DNA of 64,000 bases from Gordionus sp. m RMFG-2023 (taxonomy: Eukaryota > Nematomorpha > Gordioida > Chordodea > Parachordodidae), in the NCBI RefSeq assembly GCF_954871325.1, contig NC_088775.1:28125561-28189560 (forward strand). Reading direction: 5' to 3'. The number at the start of each line of letters is the position of its first letter. The first letter of the stretch is position 1. Position numbers and translations under genes: made by a program. The notes under the pieces were generated by a model. It had not been told where the DNA came from. It ran no database searches and saw nothing but the letters and a program-made list of their open reading frames with translations. Of this stretch, positions 48,295 to 58,635 are shown one piece after another.

Positions 48295-49236
48295 CTATAT
48301 CCTTATTCTCGGGCATCTATTTTTCATTAAAAAATCCTCCAATTCAACTCTTCGTACGTCTACCAACGTTGCATCTTTCGACTTATATATATCAAAATTT
48401 CTCCTCTCTATCTTTATGTCTCTCATTTTATCTCTACTTCTCTTAATACCTGATTTATCATTAACAAAATTAACAAATTTATTATTCACAAAATTATCAT
48501 TAAAATTATCATTCGAATTATCATTAAAATTATCAATAAAATTATCCTTAAAATTATCATTCAAATTATCATCAAAATTATCATTAAAATTATCCTTAAC
48601 ATTATAATTAAAATTATCAATAAAATTATCCCTAAAATTATCATTCAAATTATCATCAAAATTATCACTAACATTATCCTTAACATTATCCTTAAAATTA
48701 TAATTAAAATTTAAAATTATCCCTAAAATTATCATTCAAATTATCATTCAAATTATAATTAAAATTATCAATAAAATTATCCTTAAAATTATCATTCAAA
48801 TTATCATTCAAATTAACATTTCTTTCTACTAGTCATTTCTTACATCTCTCTTGTGTGTGTCCATCTTGACCACACGTATTACATCTTAATATCAAATTGT
48901 CTAATCTACATCTAATAGCTACATGGCCATTCTTGCCACATCTCGCGCACTTTAAATCCTTCGTTAAATCACATTGTCGCGACATGTGACCCGGCTGGCC
49001 GCAACTAAAACAAATTATTTGTCTATAATTATCTGTCTGAAATTATCTATATTTATCTTCTTCTCTACATCTCTCAATATATTCTTAACCTTTTCTAATT
49101 CAATAATCTCTATCTTAATATAAGCTGTACTTCTCCCTATTACACCTAACGTAAAAACAAAAATCATAATCACAAAAACTATTAAAATTATATTTTCTAA
49201 AAATAAATTCCAAATACTCATCTGATTAATATACAT
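48295..49236 (-). pseudogene. Gag-region remnants: zinc knuckles and Asn/Asp-rich repeats
   Basis: Three CCHC knuckles lie in tandem near 49019-48841: CFSCGQPGHMSRQC, CARCGKNGHVAIRC and CNTCGQDGHTQERC. Downstream (about 48830-48430) a 12/24-bp DNA repeat (AAAATTATCATTC type) encodes a long DNFNDNF-like low-complexity stretch. Such knuckles bind nucleic acid in the nucleocapsid part of Gag. Part of the LTR fossil. Confidence 0.8.
48430..48830. repeat. Low-complexity 12/24-bp repeat in the gag region
   Basis: Runs of AAAATTATCATTCAAATTATC with variants (ATCC, ATCAATAAA). Translated on the minus strand it gives Asn/Asp/Phe repeats. Confidence 0.8.
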
Positions 49237-49492
49237 TATAACTTGCTTAATAAAAATCTAATTAAAAATAATTTAAAAATCCTACCAAATAATTAAATAT
49301 AAAACAATTATTAATATTATAAATAAAAAGTAAAATAAAAATATCATGAATATAATTTTTTTACCTTAATTACGCTGATATATATAAAGAATTGACTTGT
49401 AATCACAATTTACTTCTTCTAAATTTTATTGTATCGTCTATCTGTTAGACAGAAAATCTGAGGTCCCTAAGTATTTCTACTCTTCGGACCAA

Positions 49493-49795
49493 TGTCGTGT
49501 TTGGAAGTTTTAGTATAAATAATAGTTAGTTAAATATATTCAATATAAATCTAATAATCCCTTTTAAAGATACCACTTTTAAGGATATGACTTTATTATT
49601 TCCAAATACAAATCCAAAATGAAAATCGAAAATGAAATTTATAAAAATTACGAGTTTATATATAAAAAAATTGATATGCAAAAAAAAACATTTTATATGC
49701 AAAATTACAATAATCTATAGTATTATTCGTACATTTAAGTTCAAAAAAAAATTGTTTATGCAAAATTTAAAATAAACAATAATATTCTCCGTACA
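49493..49795 (-). repeat. 5' LTR of the Ty3/Gypsy fossil
   Basis: Partner of 44127-44426. On its inner side the minus strand reads TTGGTCCGAAGAGTAG, a plausible tRNA primer-binding site starting one base after the LTR. Confidence 0.85.
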
Positions 49796-50229
49796 TTCAA
49801 GTTCATTAAGGATAACTTTAATATTCATCTTTCATTTAAATATTCAAATCATATTATAAAAAAAATACATTTTTTTAAAACTTTAACAATATAAATTATA
49901 ACTTGAAATTGTAGAGGCTTTACTATATAAACTAAAATGGATATACCACATATTTCATGTAAAAAGATTCAATGGATAATTTAATAAATTTGCTTACCTA
50001 CCACTTTATATGGTTCTTCTAATAAGGATAGAAGATATAATAAACTAACTTAAAATTTAAATGGTTCAATATGTGAAAATAACATAATTTATAAAAACAA
50101 GTGTCATATATATATATAATATTGTCATACCATCAATAAGACTATAAGTAAAAAATATATTAAAAAACATATATACAGTTAAAATGACTAAAAAAAATTT
50201 AACAAATCAATGATTTTTATATAATAAAT

Positions 50230-50345
50230 TTTATTCATTTGTAGTTTTATCATATCTTGTATTACGCCTTTGCCAATTGTCACAGGAATTAATAAATTTG
50301 ACTACAACGTTTTTCATATTTGGCCACCAGAAGCTAAAATATAAT
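50230..50345 (-). pseudogene. H2C2-like segment upstream of the integrase core
   Basis: The minus strand reads FWWPNMKNVVVKFINSCDN then WQRRNTRYDKT after a TTTTAG acceptor-like site. This matches the WWP-M...V-SC--CQ block that precedes Gypsy-class integrase cores. Its position just beyond the LTR element fits the same gene as 43595-44000. Confidence 0.65.
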
Positions 50346-50355
50346 ATTAATTATG

Positions 50356-50805
50356 CATTTCCTATCAGCCATGACTTGATAATGTAGAAAGTAAATTAAA
50401 TATTTAAATTTTATATAACTTTTTTAGATTATGAAGAAATTAAAAACTTCATAATGTATCAAAAGTACCCCACCCGTTTAGCAAAAAAAATGGGGAAAAG
50501 AGGAATTTAAGGGTGAAAGCATCTAGGTTTACTATGCGCAAAGAAAAACTGTGAACTGTTTTAATAAGTTCAATTCGTGATGACTTCACCATTGTGTGTA
50601 TGGTGATATAATTTTTCTTTGTGCATAGTAAACCTAGATGCTTTCACCCTTAAATTCCTTTTTTCCCCATTTTTCTTTGCTAAACGGGTGGGGTACTTTT
50701 GATACATTATGAAGTTTTTAATTTCTTCATAATCTAAAAAAGTTATATAAAATTTAAATATTTAATTTACTTTCTACATTATCAAGTCATGGCTGATAGG
50801 AAATG
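50356..50805. mobile_element. 450-bp near-perfect foldback element
   Basis: The left arm (50356-50548, starting CATTTCCTATCAGCCATGAC) and right arm (50612-50805) are inverted copies with only about four differences over 193 bp. A 63-nt loop separates them. The arms would form a very stable hairpin. Such symmetry implies a young insertion or ongoing arm correction. No clear target duplication and no coding capacity. It lies next to the H2C2 exon of the integrase element. Confidence 0.85.
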
Positions 50806-51034
50806 GTCAAAAAAAATAATTTTATAAAATTTATGTTTTTTGATTGACAAGTTAGAAAAAATTGAAATTAAATTATAAATCATTTTTTAAAAATATATCA
50901 TTATTGCAAATACATTGGTAAAAACTTACTCAGATATGTAAATACATTATAATAGAAGGATAAGTATTAAATTTACTCATTAAAATAGGCCATAAAGAAT
51001 GATTTAAATACATGAGTGATTCTAGCATGTTGCA

Positions 51035-51910
51035 CCGGGCTTGAAAAATTAGGCCCGATGCAGATCACTAATTCTTAGTGCAAATGCAATATTTTTATTA
51101 AAAATAGTATAATATATGACTAATAATTCATTATTATTACATTTTGAATATAAAAACTTTAAAACTAAGATCATGTTATAATAATATAGCAATTTTATAA
51201 TATGAATTTATAAAAAGAGAGGTCTACTTTTCTCTGAGATTTGACTAATTCATCTAGAATCAAATTTTTATTTAGAATAATCTCCTTATATATATTTAAT
51301 ATTGCGAATCCATTTAACCGGCTTTCACCGGTGCTATTTCTTAAATAAGTTTTTAACCTTTTCAAAGTTGAAAAAGACCTTTCATTAGTGCAGGTGCTAA
51401 TCGGTAAGGTAGCTAAGATAAAAAGCAATGTTTTGATATTAGGCAGGAAATCTAAAGTGCAATTATACATGGAAAGGGCCTGCAAAGCATATTTTTGTCT
51501 CAAAGAGTACTCTATTCTGTCAAAATTTTTATACCAAAATTCGACATCACAAAGTAATTTATCATACGATCCTGATAATTCATCAGAATAAAATTGAGAT
51601 TTTCCTAATATCCTCTCGCGTTTCAAGTGTATTTAGACTCAACCGGCAAAAGAAAATAAAAGTTGTTTAAAATAAAATTGTGACTAATAAATCTTTCCTT
51701 TAATTGAAATAAAAATGTATCAATAAGGGGAGTAAAAATATTTATTTTATAAAAATCAACCGTAGATGCAACAATATTTAAGCGATTGGACTATCTAGAA
51801 ACTAATCTAGTTTTAAAAATTTTAATCCCAAACATATTAGCGATCACCTTTACTTTATCATTATATTTACCAAATTAAATGATTTTTCTGTTATTTAAAA
51901 ATTATAAAAA
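51035..51910. mobile_element. hAT-derived element, family B, copy 2, right part
   Basis: Resumes at CCGGGCTTGAAAAATTAGGC, colinear with 19210-20050. It completes the 351-bp MITE class (right end GATCACTA at 51070, then ATTCTTAG) and runs into the minus-strand transposase. Confidence 0.75.
51195..51626 (-). pseudogene. hAT transposase C-terminal part (family B, copy 2)
   Basis: 143 open residues on the minus strand. The order is KRERILGKSQFYSDELSGSY, then NFDRIEYSLRQKYALQALS, then LPNIKTLLFILATLPIST, then CTNERSFSTLKRLKTYLRNS, then ESRLNGFAILNIYKE. The CTNERSFSTLKRLKTYLR block is the hAT dimerisation motif of zf-MYM/TTF-type transposases and is intact here. Upstream traces (LLPLLIHF near 51730) show the preceding block with stops. 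The catalytic N-terminal part is missing. Confidence 0.88.
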
Positions 51911-52790
51911 ATTACTATTTTATCCTTAATACAAAATTTTGTAGAATCTTTTTTAAAATATCTTAAATAAAAATTTGTAGAAAAAACTATTTTAAAATAT
52001 CTTAAATAAAAAATTGATATATAAAAAAAATTACATAAAAAATAATAATACCCCCCCCCCCCCGAAAGTGGCAATAACCGAAAAATTATATAAAAATAGT
52101 TTTCTTGATAATGATAATTATTAATATTCTGACGAAAATAAAGAAATAGTAAAATAATAGGTCAAAATTTCCCAAGATCAAATTTAATATGCTAATTTAT
52201 ATTAAAGAAAATTGATTTACAAAACCTAAAACTTTAATTTAGACCAGATGATTGATCAAGTTGCCAATGTATTGTCGCAGTTGTTCAATAAAATAATGCA
52301 AAGAATATTATTTTTTTAAGGAATGTCAATCGATATATTTTTTGTTTTTTAATTTTTATTTTGAGGAAATTAATTATTATGTAGTTTTTGGATTTTAAGT
52401 GAAATAAAAGTTTATATTATTGTCAAGTAATTTAGTAATTATTCTGTTTTTGTGTAAGGTATAATTTTACTTTAAATTTTTTTTATTTACATTAGTCAAA
52501 ATATATAGCATCCATGTGGTGCTTAGATATCCCAAATAAACAGAATTATTTTTGAAACTTCCAGGAGAAAAATATTATAAATCCACCATGGCCGCCATAA
52601 AGCAGTAAAAGACTTTTATGGAGTTAAGCTTATTATAAATGATCTTACTGAAATAACTTTGTCTGAAAAAGACATTTCTTCATAAGTAAACAGTATTGGA
52701 CACAATACTATCTACATTTTTTACATTAGAATGTTTAAACAAATTAATACATAAGTACTTTATAAATATATTTTTTTAAAATGATATAGA
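51911..52790. other. AT-rich stretch, no gene seen
   Basis: Includes a 13-C run (52051-52063) and a block (52070-52165) similar to 33260-33370. Short duplicated AAATATCTTAAATAAAAA segments lie at 51957-52010. Confidence 0.4.
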
Positions 52791-52799
52791 TTTGATTGA

Positions 52800-53390
52800 G
52801 ACTATGAGAATAGCTAAAAGTATTATATTGGAACTTAAGGAAATTAGGGCAAAGGATGACAAATTTTATAAATCATGTGCCATTGTTGAGTCAAAAGTTG
52901 ACTCTAATATTTATATACATCGACACACAGCGTGGCAAGCCATCTTATTAGTATTATTATAGGATCAGTTGAGGAATACTATAAAATAAACTTCTTTATC
53001 CCACTTTTGGATACTTTTGCTAAATAAATGAAAGGTTTTTAAATCTTCAAATCTTGATAGAAAAAATTTAATAGTTGGCAGATTTTTATTGTGTAGATAT
53101 TAAAGTGTCCCATAATGCTTTACTAGCTGAATGCAAACTATAATATAAAAGCTATGGTTGATAATGTCTAATAAATGCTATAGAAGTTTTGCATAATTCA
53201 TTCCAAACACATTTCATACTATTTTCCTAATATATTAAATTTGTTACATATTTTGGCAACTCTATCCATTCGTACTTTTACCAATGAAAGAACAATTTCT
53301 TCTTTAAGAAGAATAAAAACATACCTTAACGAAATCATTAAAAAATTAGCAAAATCCCAAAGAAGATTTTTACATTATAAATTTATAATA
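52800..53390 (+). pseudogene. Decayed hAT transposase, plus strand
   Basis: Plus-strand blocks in family order: LELKEIRAKDDKFYKS near 52830, VEEYYKINFFIPLLDTFAK near 52962-53020, and LATLSIRTFTNERTISSLRR then IKTYLNEI at about 53248-53330. VEEYYR--IFIP-LD and TNERSFS-LRRIKTYLR are hallmark zf-MYM/hAT blocks. Frameshifts and stops lie between blocks. It is a different, more diverged copy than family B, with no recognisable ends. Confidence 0.75.
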
Positions 53391-54740
53391 TGATTCTTAA
53401 AGTATATTTTCCCCATTTTTTTTCATGAATACTTAAGTTTATATACATGTTATAATTCTTAAGAATATTTTAGTGAATCCAAATTTAATTATATAAAATA
53501 GAATGTTATTTACTGATTTTTATTGAATTAAATTTTTATAAAATATGTTAATTGTTAAGAATGACCAAAATTATATATCTATATTAAATAACTCCAATTT
53601 TATTTATCATATAACACAAACATAATAATAAAATCTTGAACAAAGGAGTTACATCTTTTCTTTACATTATCCAGAATTAATCATTTATTGACATTCGTTT
53701 GATATTCGACATGCATAACTTGTAAAATTGTCATATGATATTGTATAAAATTACATATAAAATTTACGAATCTACATATAAATATTATTTGATTGGATAT
53801 TATATATAAAGTATATATTTATAATGTAAAAATACACACTACAACACTAATGATATAAAACAATATAGGAAATAAATATTCGTATATGTATGTGTATAAG
53901 ATATTGTTTGTTATGCAATATTATTAAATCAAAATTACTATAAAATTGAAAATAAAATTAGTGCTATTTTTTTTTACAATAGTTTTATTATTTAAAAAAC
54001 ATCAAGTTAAAAATTTATTTAAAAAAACCAACAGATAAAGATATATTAAAAATTATATATATAAATATATATATAATATAGAAAAACATTATAAGAAGTA
54101 TTAAAAAAGAAAAAATTTAAAAAATGTACATATCACCCTAGAAAGGTGTGATTGAATAAAAAATTGAACCGGCAGATTTGCTAACTTTTTAAGTATAGAC
54201 ACTTTAATCTTTGGATTCCTGAATATATTTTCCGAATTTTACACTCTTTAAAAACTTTATTTCGTACTCATAAAAACAAAAAAAATATTTTCAATCAAAA
54301 AATATATATCGAAAAAATAAATTCATAATAATTATATTTTTTCTTTTTAAATTTTACAAAATTTTTTAAAATGATGAATAATTCAAAAAAATATATCTTC
54401 AAAAAAATATATTATTATAATAATTATTATTTTTTTTACATTAAATAATAATTTTTTTTTTCTCCAATCAGATGTCTACAATCCATCTGATTGACATTTG
54501 AGGCTTATATATATATATTTTATACATATTAGAACACTAACGAAAGTAGAATTCTTCCTGGGGTCCCCTGTGATCTGTCTTATTTTTTTTACTATGGTTG
54601 AAATTGAGGGCCACTTCCGAACATCAACACTGAAGAGCAATAGAATAAATTTCTATAATATCCTTATGATAACAAATTTATAGTTTATTTTTCATTAATT
54701 TTATTTTTATAAAAATTATAATGTATTATAATGTGTGAGA
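53391..54740. other. AT-rich intergenic stretch, no gene seen
   Basis: Only A/T-rich sequence and short ATATAT tracts. The open frame at 54498-54683 has no recognisable feature. Confidence 0.4.
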
Positions 54741-54754
54741 TTTATTTGCCTCCA

Positions 54755-54955
54755 AACCTCTAAAGCCACATAATTCGTATATAGAAAATGCTGCCTCAAT
54801 ATTTTGGCTAGAAAAATATTGTCTAAACCACAAGATTTCGCTAATAGTTGTCCAAACCTTTGTGTCATATATAACCAAAATCTAGAGACTTGCTTTATCT
54901 TTTTAGTTAACGTTTTATGAAATCAGCTCAAATTGAGCCGTTTAACAACACTCAT
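54755..54955. mobile_element. About 200-bp MITE, copy 2
   Basis: Shares CTGCCTCAATATTTTGGCTA, AAGATTTCGCTAATAG, TTGTCCAAACCTTTGTGTCA and AATTGAGCCGTTTAACAACA with 28558-28753, in the same orientation. The left inverted end is eroded. Confidence 0.6.
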
Positions 54956-57900
54956 CGTATAATAATGAATATAAAATAACAAAATTTTTCATATATTAGC
55001 TTTGATAAGAGACTTATATAAGGATGATAATAATCAACCCATCTCTTTTGGTTAAATTTAAAAAATAGAAGGAATTTTTCAATTTTCTCAACCTCTAAAA
55101 GTTTTAATTAATCTGTTTCTGTTTTTTGTAAAATTAAATAATATTGATTTTTATCTCGATAACTCATTATTCCTATTTTCTTACAATGTAATTATATAAT
55201 AAAGAGCCATATAATGGTTATATATTTTTGGTAACGCTAACGGTAACTTTATATTGCAAAATAACGCTCGCATCTTTTCTTTCTGAAAACAAAATTATTG
55301 TCAGAACTGTAAATATATAATTAAGAGCAATATACATTCATATTTTCTTTATAAGTTTGTAAGCATTTACACTGCAGAGTAACGAGCTTATCCCTCATTT
55401 CTATAATAATTGTAAGTGCAATTTAATAAATATATCAAATTATTACTTGTAAAATTATTAGTTAGTTTATCAATGTCTATATTTTTAACAGTGATGTTTT
55501 CTACTGGTATTTTAATTAGATTATTGAATTTATCCTGATCTATATCCTAATAAGCTTGAGCCTTGAAAATCTTTTTTTCGGTACTAGGAAATATGATAAG
55601 TATTATCACTAAGATTCGTGGGGCAACGTATATATTCGTAAATAGCGGTGTAAGATTTTTAAAGCATATTGTATTAAATAGTTTCCTGGTCTATCCTCTT
55701 TATTCATAACGCAAATAAATTTAATGTACTTCCGCTAGTAAATGCCTATTTTTGAGACTGATCAGAAATATATTAATTTTTTTATAAATGATTATATGGT
55801 GAAGAGAGCTTTCTGGACCTCTATAAGTGTGCTCCTAATTTTTTTAGGCAAAAACCAGTAGCTATCCTTGATTGAGAATCTGTGCAAATTTAAAACGCAA
55901 CTCTAATTTTAACGAAGATATATATTTGTATCTGAAGAATTTTGATTTCTAAAATAAAGTTTACAATCGAAAATTTATTAATTAACAAATTACGACATGA
56001 ACTCTCTGCCCTTATTTATAAAGATCTAATAGTCAGATTAAATAAAAATACTGACGATATCTGTGAAAGTCATGAGTTTAATAAACGAAAATAAAAGAAT
56101 TAAATAATAATAATAACTTTCAAGTGAAATAACAAGTTTTTAAACGGGAAATTCCATATTTGGGACGCAACCTGCGTCTCCTCCTTTCCTTCATCAATAT
56201 ATTCAAACCCTCTTACTTGCGGGGAAAAAAATTAATAAATATTCAAAATTAAATAACTTTATATTTCAGCCAATAGTCATATCAATTAACGGTAAATTTT
56301 AACAGTCTACATTTATTTTTTAAAAAACTTAATCGCGAAAAATTTTTAACATAACAAACGAAAATCGCGAATCCATATTTTATTAAACAAAAACTTCAAC
56401 TAGAAATTTTTAAACACAATTATACTTGTTTTTTAGGTACATATTCAATATAAAATTAAGCTCTTTTTAGAGCCTCCGATATTTATAATATATATTTATT
56501 TTTATTTAGTAATTTTACATATTTTTATATACTTTTTTTAATATTTTAAAGTTTTATCATTTTTTTAAATATTTTATTGTCAAATTTGAAAAATATTAAT
56601 AAAACTATGAGAAAAATCAAAAAAAAATATTAATGAAAAATATAATGGTAAATTACCACCGTATCTTAAAGGTTAACTCTTACGTTATCTTTATTTAAAA
56701 CATGTAAAACATAATTAAAAATAATAAATGAAAATATGCAATCAAAAATTTGATACAATTCACTTAGTCTAAAAGCAATATAATAAAGTAAAAACTGAAA
56801 CTAGTTTATAATTATGTGCTGTAACAAATAAATATTTTTCAATTGGATATTTATGCTTACTGATTTCAAATGATGGACCATTAAGATATAGTATTACTTG
56901 AATTTCCTTTTCTAGACTCCAAATATGGAAATAAGAAAAACAATTTTTGGTTCTATCTTATATTTAAAAAAAAAAATTATTTTTCAAAACATTTTTTACA
57001 TTTAATTTTTCTTATAAAAATATTTTAAAAGTTTAAAAAGATATGCCTGATTGTTTTGGTTAACTAAATACAAGGAAATCTAATAGAAAGAGAGAACAGA
57101 CTTTCTTCATTTTTAAATCTTTCCGATACAAACAAAACTAAATACAATATAAGTTGGAAAAATTAACCTATATTCTTCAGCCTTAACAGATTTGGGATTT
57201 TGTCTTTTTGGATTTAAAAAAATTCTTTAAAACCGATTAGAATCAGACTCAGGTACAGGCCAAAATTTGATCTATCAAAAAAATGAAATTTAAAAAAAAA
57301 TAAAAATGAATTTTCAATTAGGATTTAGTGACATCGTTTTCCATTTTCCTAAATAATGGCAGGGCAGCCTAAGGATTATATTTTTTCTTTTAATTTATTT
57401 ATTAAAAATTTATATCTGAAACTACCTTGCTATATGCCTGATTTATTTATAAAATAACTCTTGATCTTCGGCTGGGCCTCTTTGGCGTATCCCTATTATA
57501 TATGGCTTTTATTATTTTTGAAATGATGGGATACTATAAACTAATAATTTTTAATAAAAGAAACTATTATGACATGAAAATCACATATTTTATTTTAACA
57601 TATTTTAAATTATAGTATTGCACATTTAAAAATAACTTATCCATATCAAAACATACTTATCGCAATTGCGCATATTAAATCATATTAATTGCACAATAAA
57701 ATTGTAAGATATTGATTGCATTATAGAAATCCAATACTGCAATCTAAATACTAATTTAACCATGGTAGAAATGCCATCAAGTATAAGGATACATAAATAT
57801 ACCCTTGGGAAACAACTTGATGGCATCTATGAATGGATTCTTAATTAAAATAACTATTTTTATACTAAATTCAACGAGAACAGGATTAAAAAAAATTAAA

Positions 57901-58569
57901 AATATATTAAACTGAGAAAGATTTATAATTACCATTGAAAATCATCATTATAACAATAGTGAAAATACTGTTGCATTTGCAAGTATATACTATAAATTTG
58001 TCTGTTATGATTTTGATATAAATATTTCCTTTTTATAATACACTTACGAATTTATTTAAAATAATTAAATTTTATAAATGATCATTAACGGAATATATAA
58101 CCTGTTATGATCAAAAACTGGATTTTTTTTGTACATAAAAAATGCACTCTCTCTTCCTCTCATCAATAGATAAAAATAATTGAAGCTGAGTGGAAGATAA
58201 ATTTTATTGTGCAGACTTCTTCTATCTCTTAATGTAGAAAAAGACTTTATTTTATCAACAATTTTTCAAATATTTTGTCCACGATTTTAAGGTTTTTCAT
58301 CGAAAAGTAAAGACGATATTTTTAGAATCTATTTTTAAAAATTTTAACAACCATATATATTTTTAGAAACACATTCTTTCCAAATAAATAGAACATTTTT
58401 TTTCTTATTAAATTTTTAATTATTTTTGTATTTATTTTAAACCTTAATATAAAGATTTCGTTATTTGCTTGTAATTTTTATTTAATTTAGAAATATTAAT
58501 GATTTTATTTGCTCATTTTAATTTCAAATAAAGTTTTATTGTAAAAAATTAAATATATAATTTTTAAAA
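54956..58569. other. Intergenic AT-rich region
   Basis: No gene recognised. A short patch at 55230-55390 has GGTAACGCTAACGGTAAC and AGTAACGAGCT, echoing 6330-6510. A small hairpin lies at 57771-57826. Confidence 0.45.
57771..57826. repeat. Short hairpin with 12-bp perfect stem
   Basis: ATGCCATCAAGT (57771-57782) pairs with ACTTGATGGCAT (57815-57826), and AAGG/CCTT can extend the stem inward. The size is in the range of small precursor hairpins, but nothing shows transcription; a miniature transposon end is as likely. Confidence 0.35.
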
Positions 58570-58635
58570 ATGCCGAACCCCCTAATAAAAATCATAATTT
58601 TCTTATGTATATACGTATTGATGGATATAAATTGG
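58570..58635 (+). CDS. Exon 1 of the duplicated-module gene: signal peptide
   Basis: ATG at 58570, Lys at residue 7, then a hydrophobic core IIIFLCIYVLM, ending DINW. The donor TGG|GTAAGT is perfect and in phase 0. The frame stays open into the intron to 58776, which is read-through. Confidence 0.65.

Larger units (their letters stand above)
44127..49795 (-). mobile_element. Ty3/Gypsy LTR retrotransposon fossil
   Basis: Two direct LTRs (44127-44426 and 49493-49795, about 300 bp, TG...CA-type ends) bound the element. They look about 96% alike by eye, suggesting a fairly recent insertion. On the minus strand, in order: three CCHC zinc knuckles (49019-48841), an Asn/Asp-rich repeat region, a protease motif LLDTGAE near 48260, reverse transcriptase (about 47780-46870), RNase H (46895-46550), then integrase (to 45609). 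A primer-site-like TTGGTCC sits next to the right LTR, and a purine tract (AAGAAGAAG) next to the left one. The coding part is broken in roughly half a dozen places. No matching target duplication was found. It landed in the integrase gene of the 16-kb transposon. Confidence 0.9.
35023..51034 (-). mobile_element. 16,012-bp integrase-encoding DNA transposon (Ginger-like), heavily interrupted
   Basis: The ends are TGCAACGTACTA (left) and, inverted, TGCAACATGCTA (right), with 10 of 12 positions identical. CCGG flanks both sides (35019-35022 and 51035-51038). The colinear copy at 18289-20050 reads GGGCCGGGCTTG without interruption at this spot, a paralogous empty site with a single CCGG. Inside on the minus strand are pieces of a gene with an H2C2 segment (50230-50345), a Gypsy-type integrase core (43595-44000) and an OTU-like domain (41838-42440). 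Later insertions at 35827-41797, 44127-49795 and 50356-50805 account for about 12 kb, leaving a core near 4 kb. Ginger elements are cut-and-paste transposons with a Gypsy-like integrase and short (4-bp) duplications, so the fit is good; the family name is inferred. It is a fossil, with its coding part split and damaged in several places. Confidence 0.75.
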
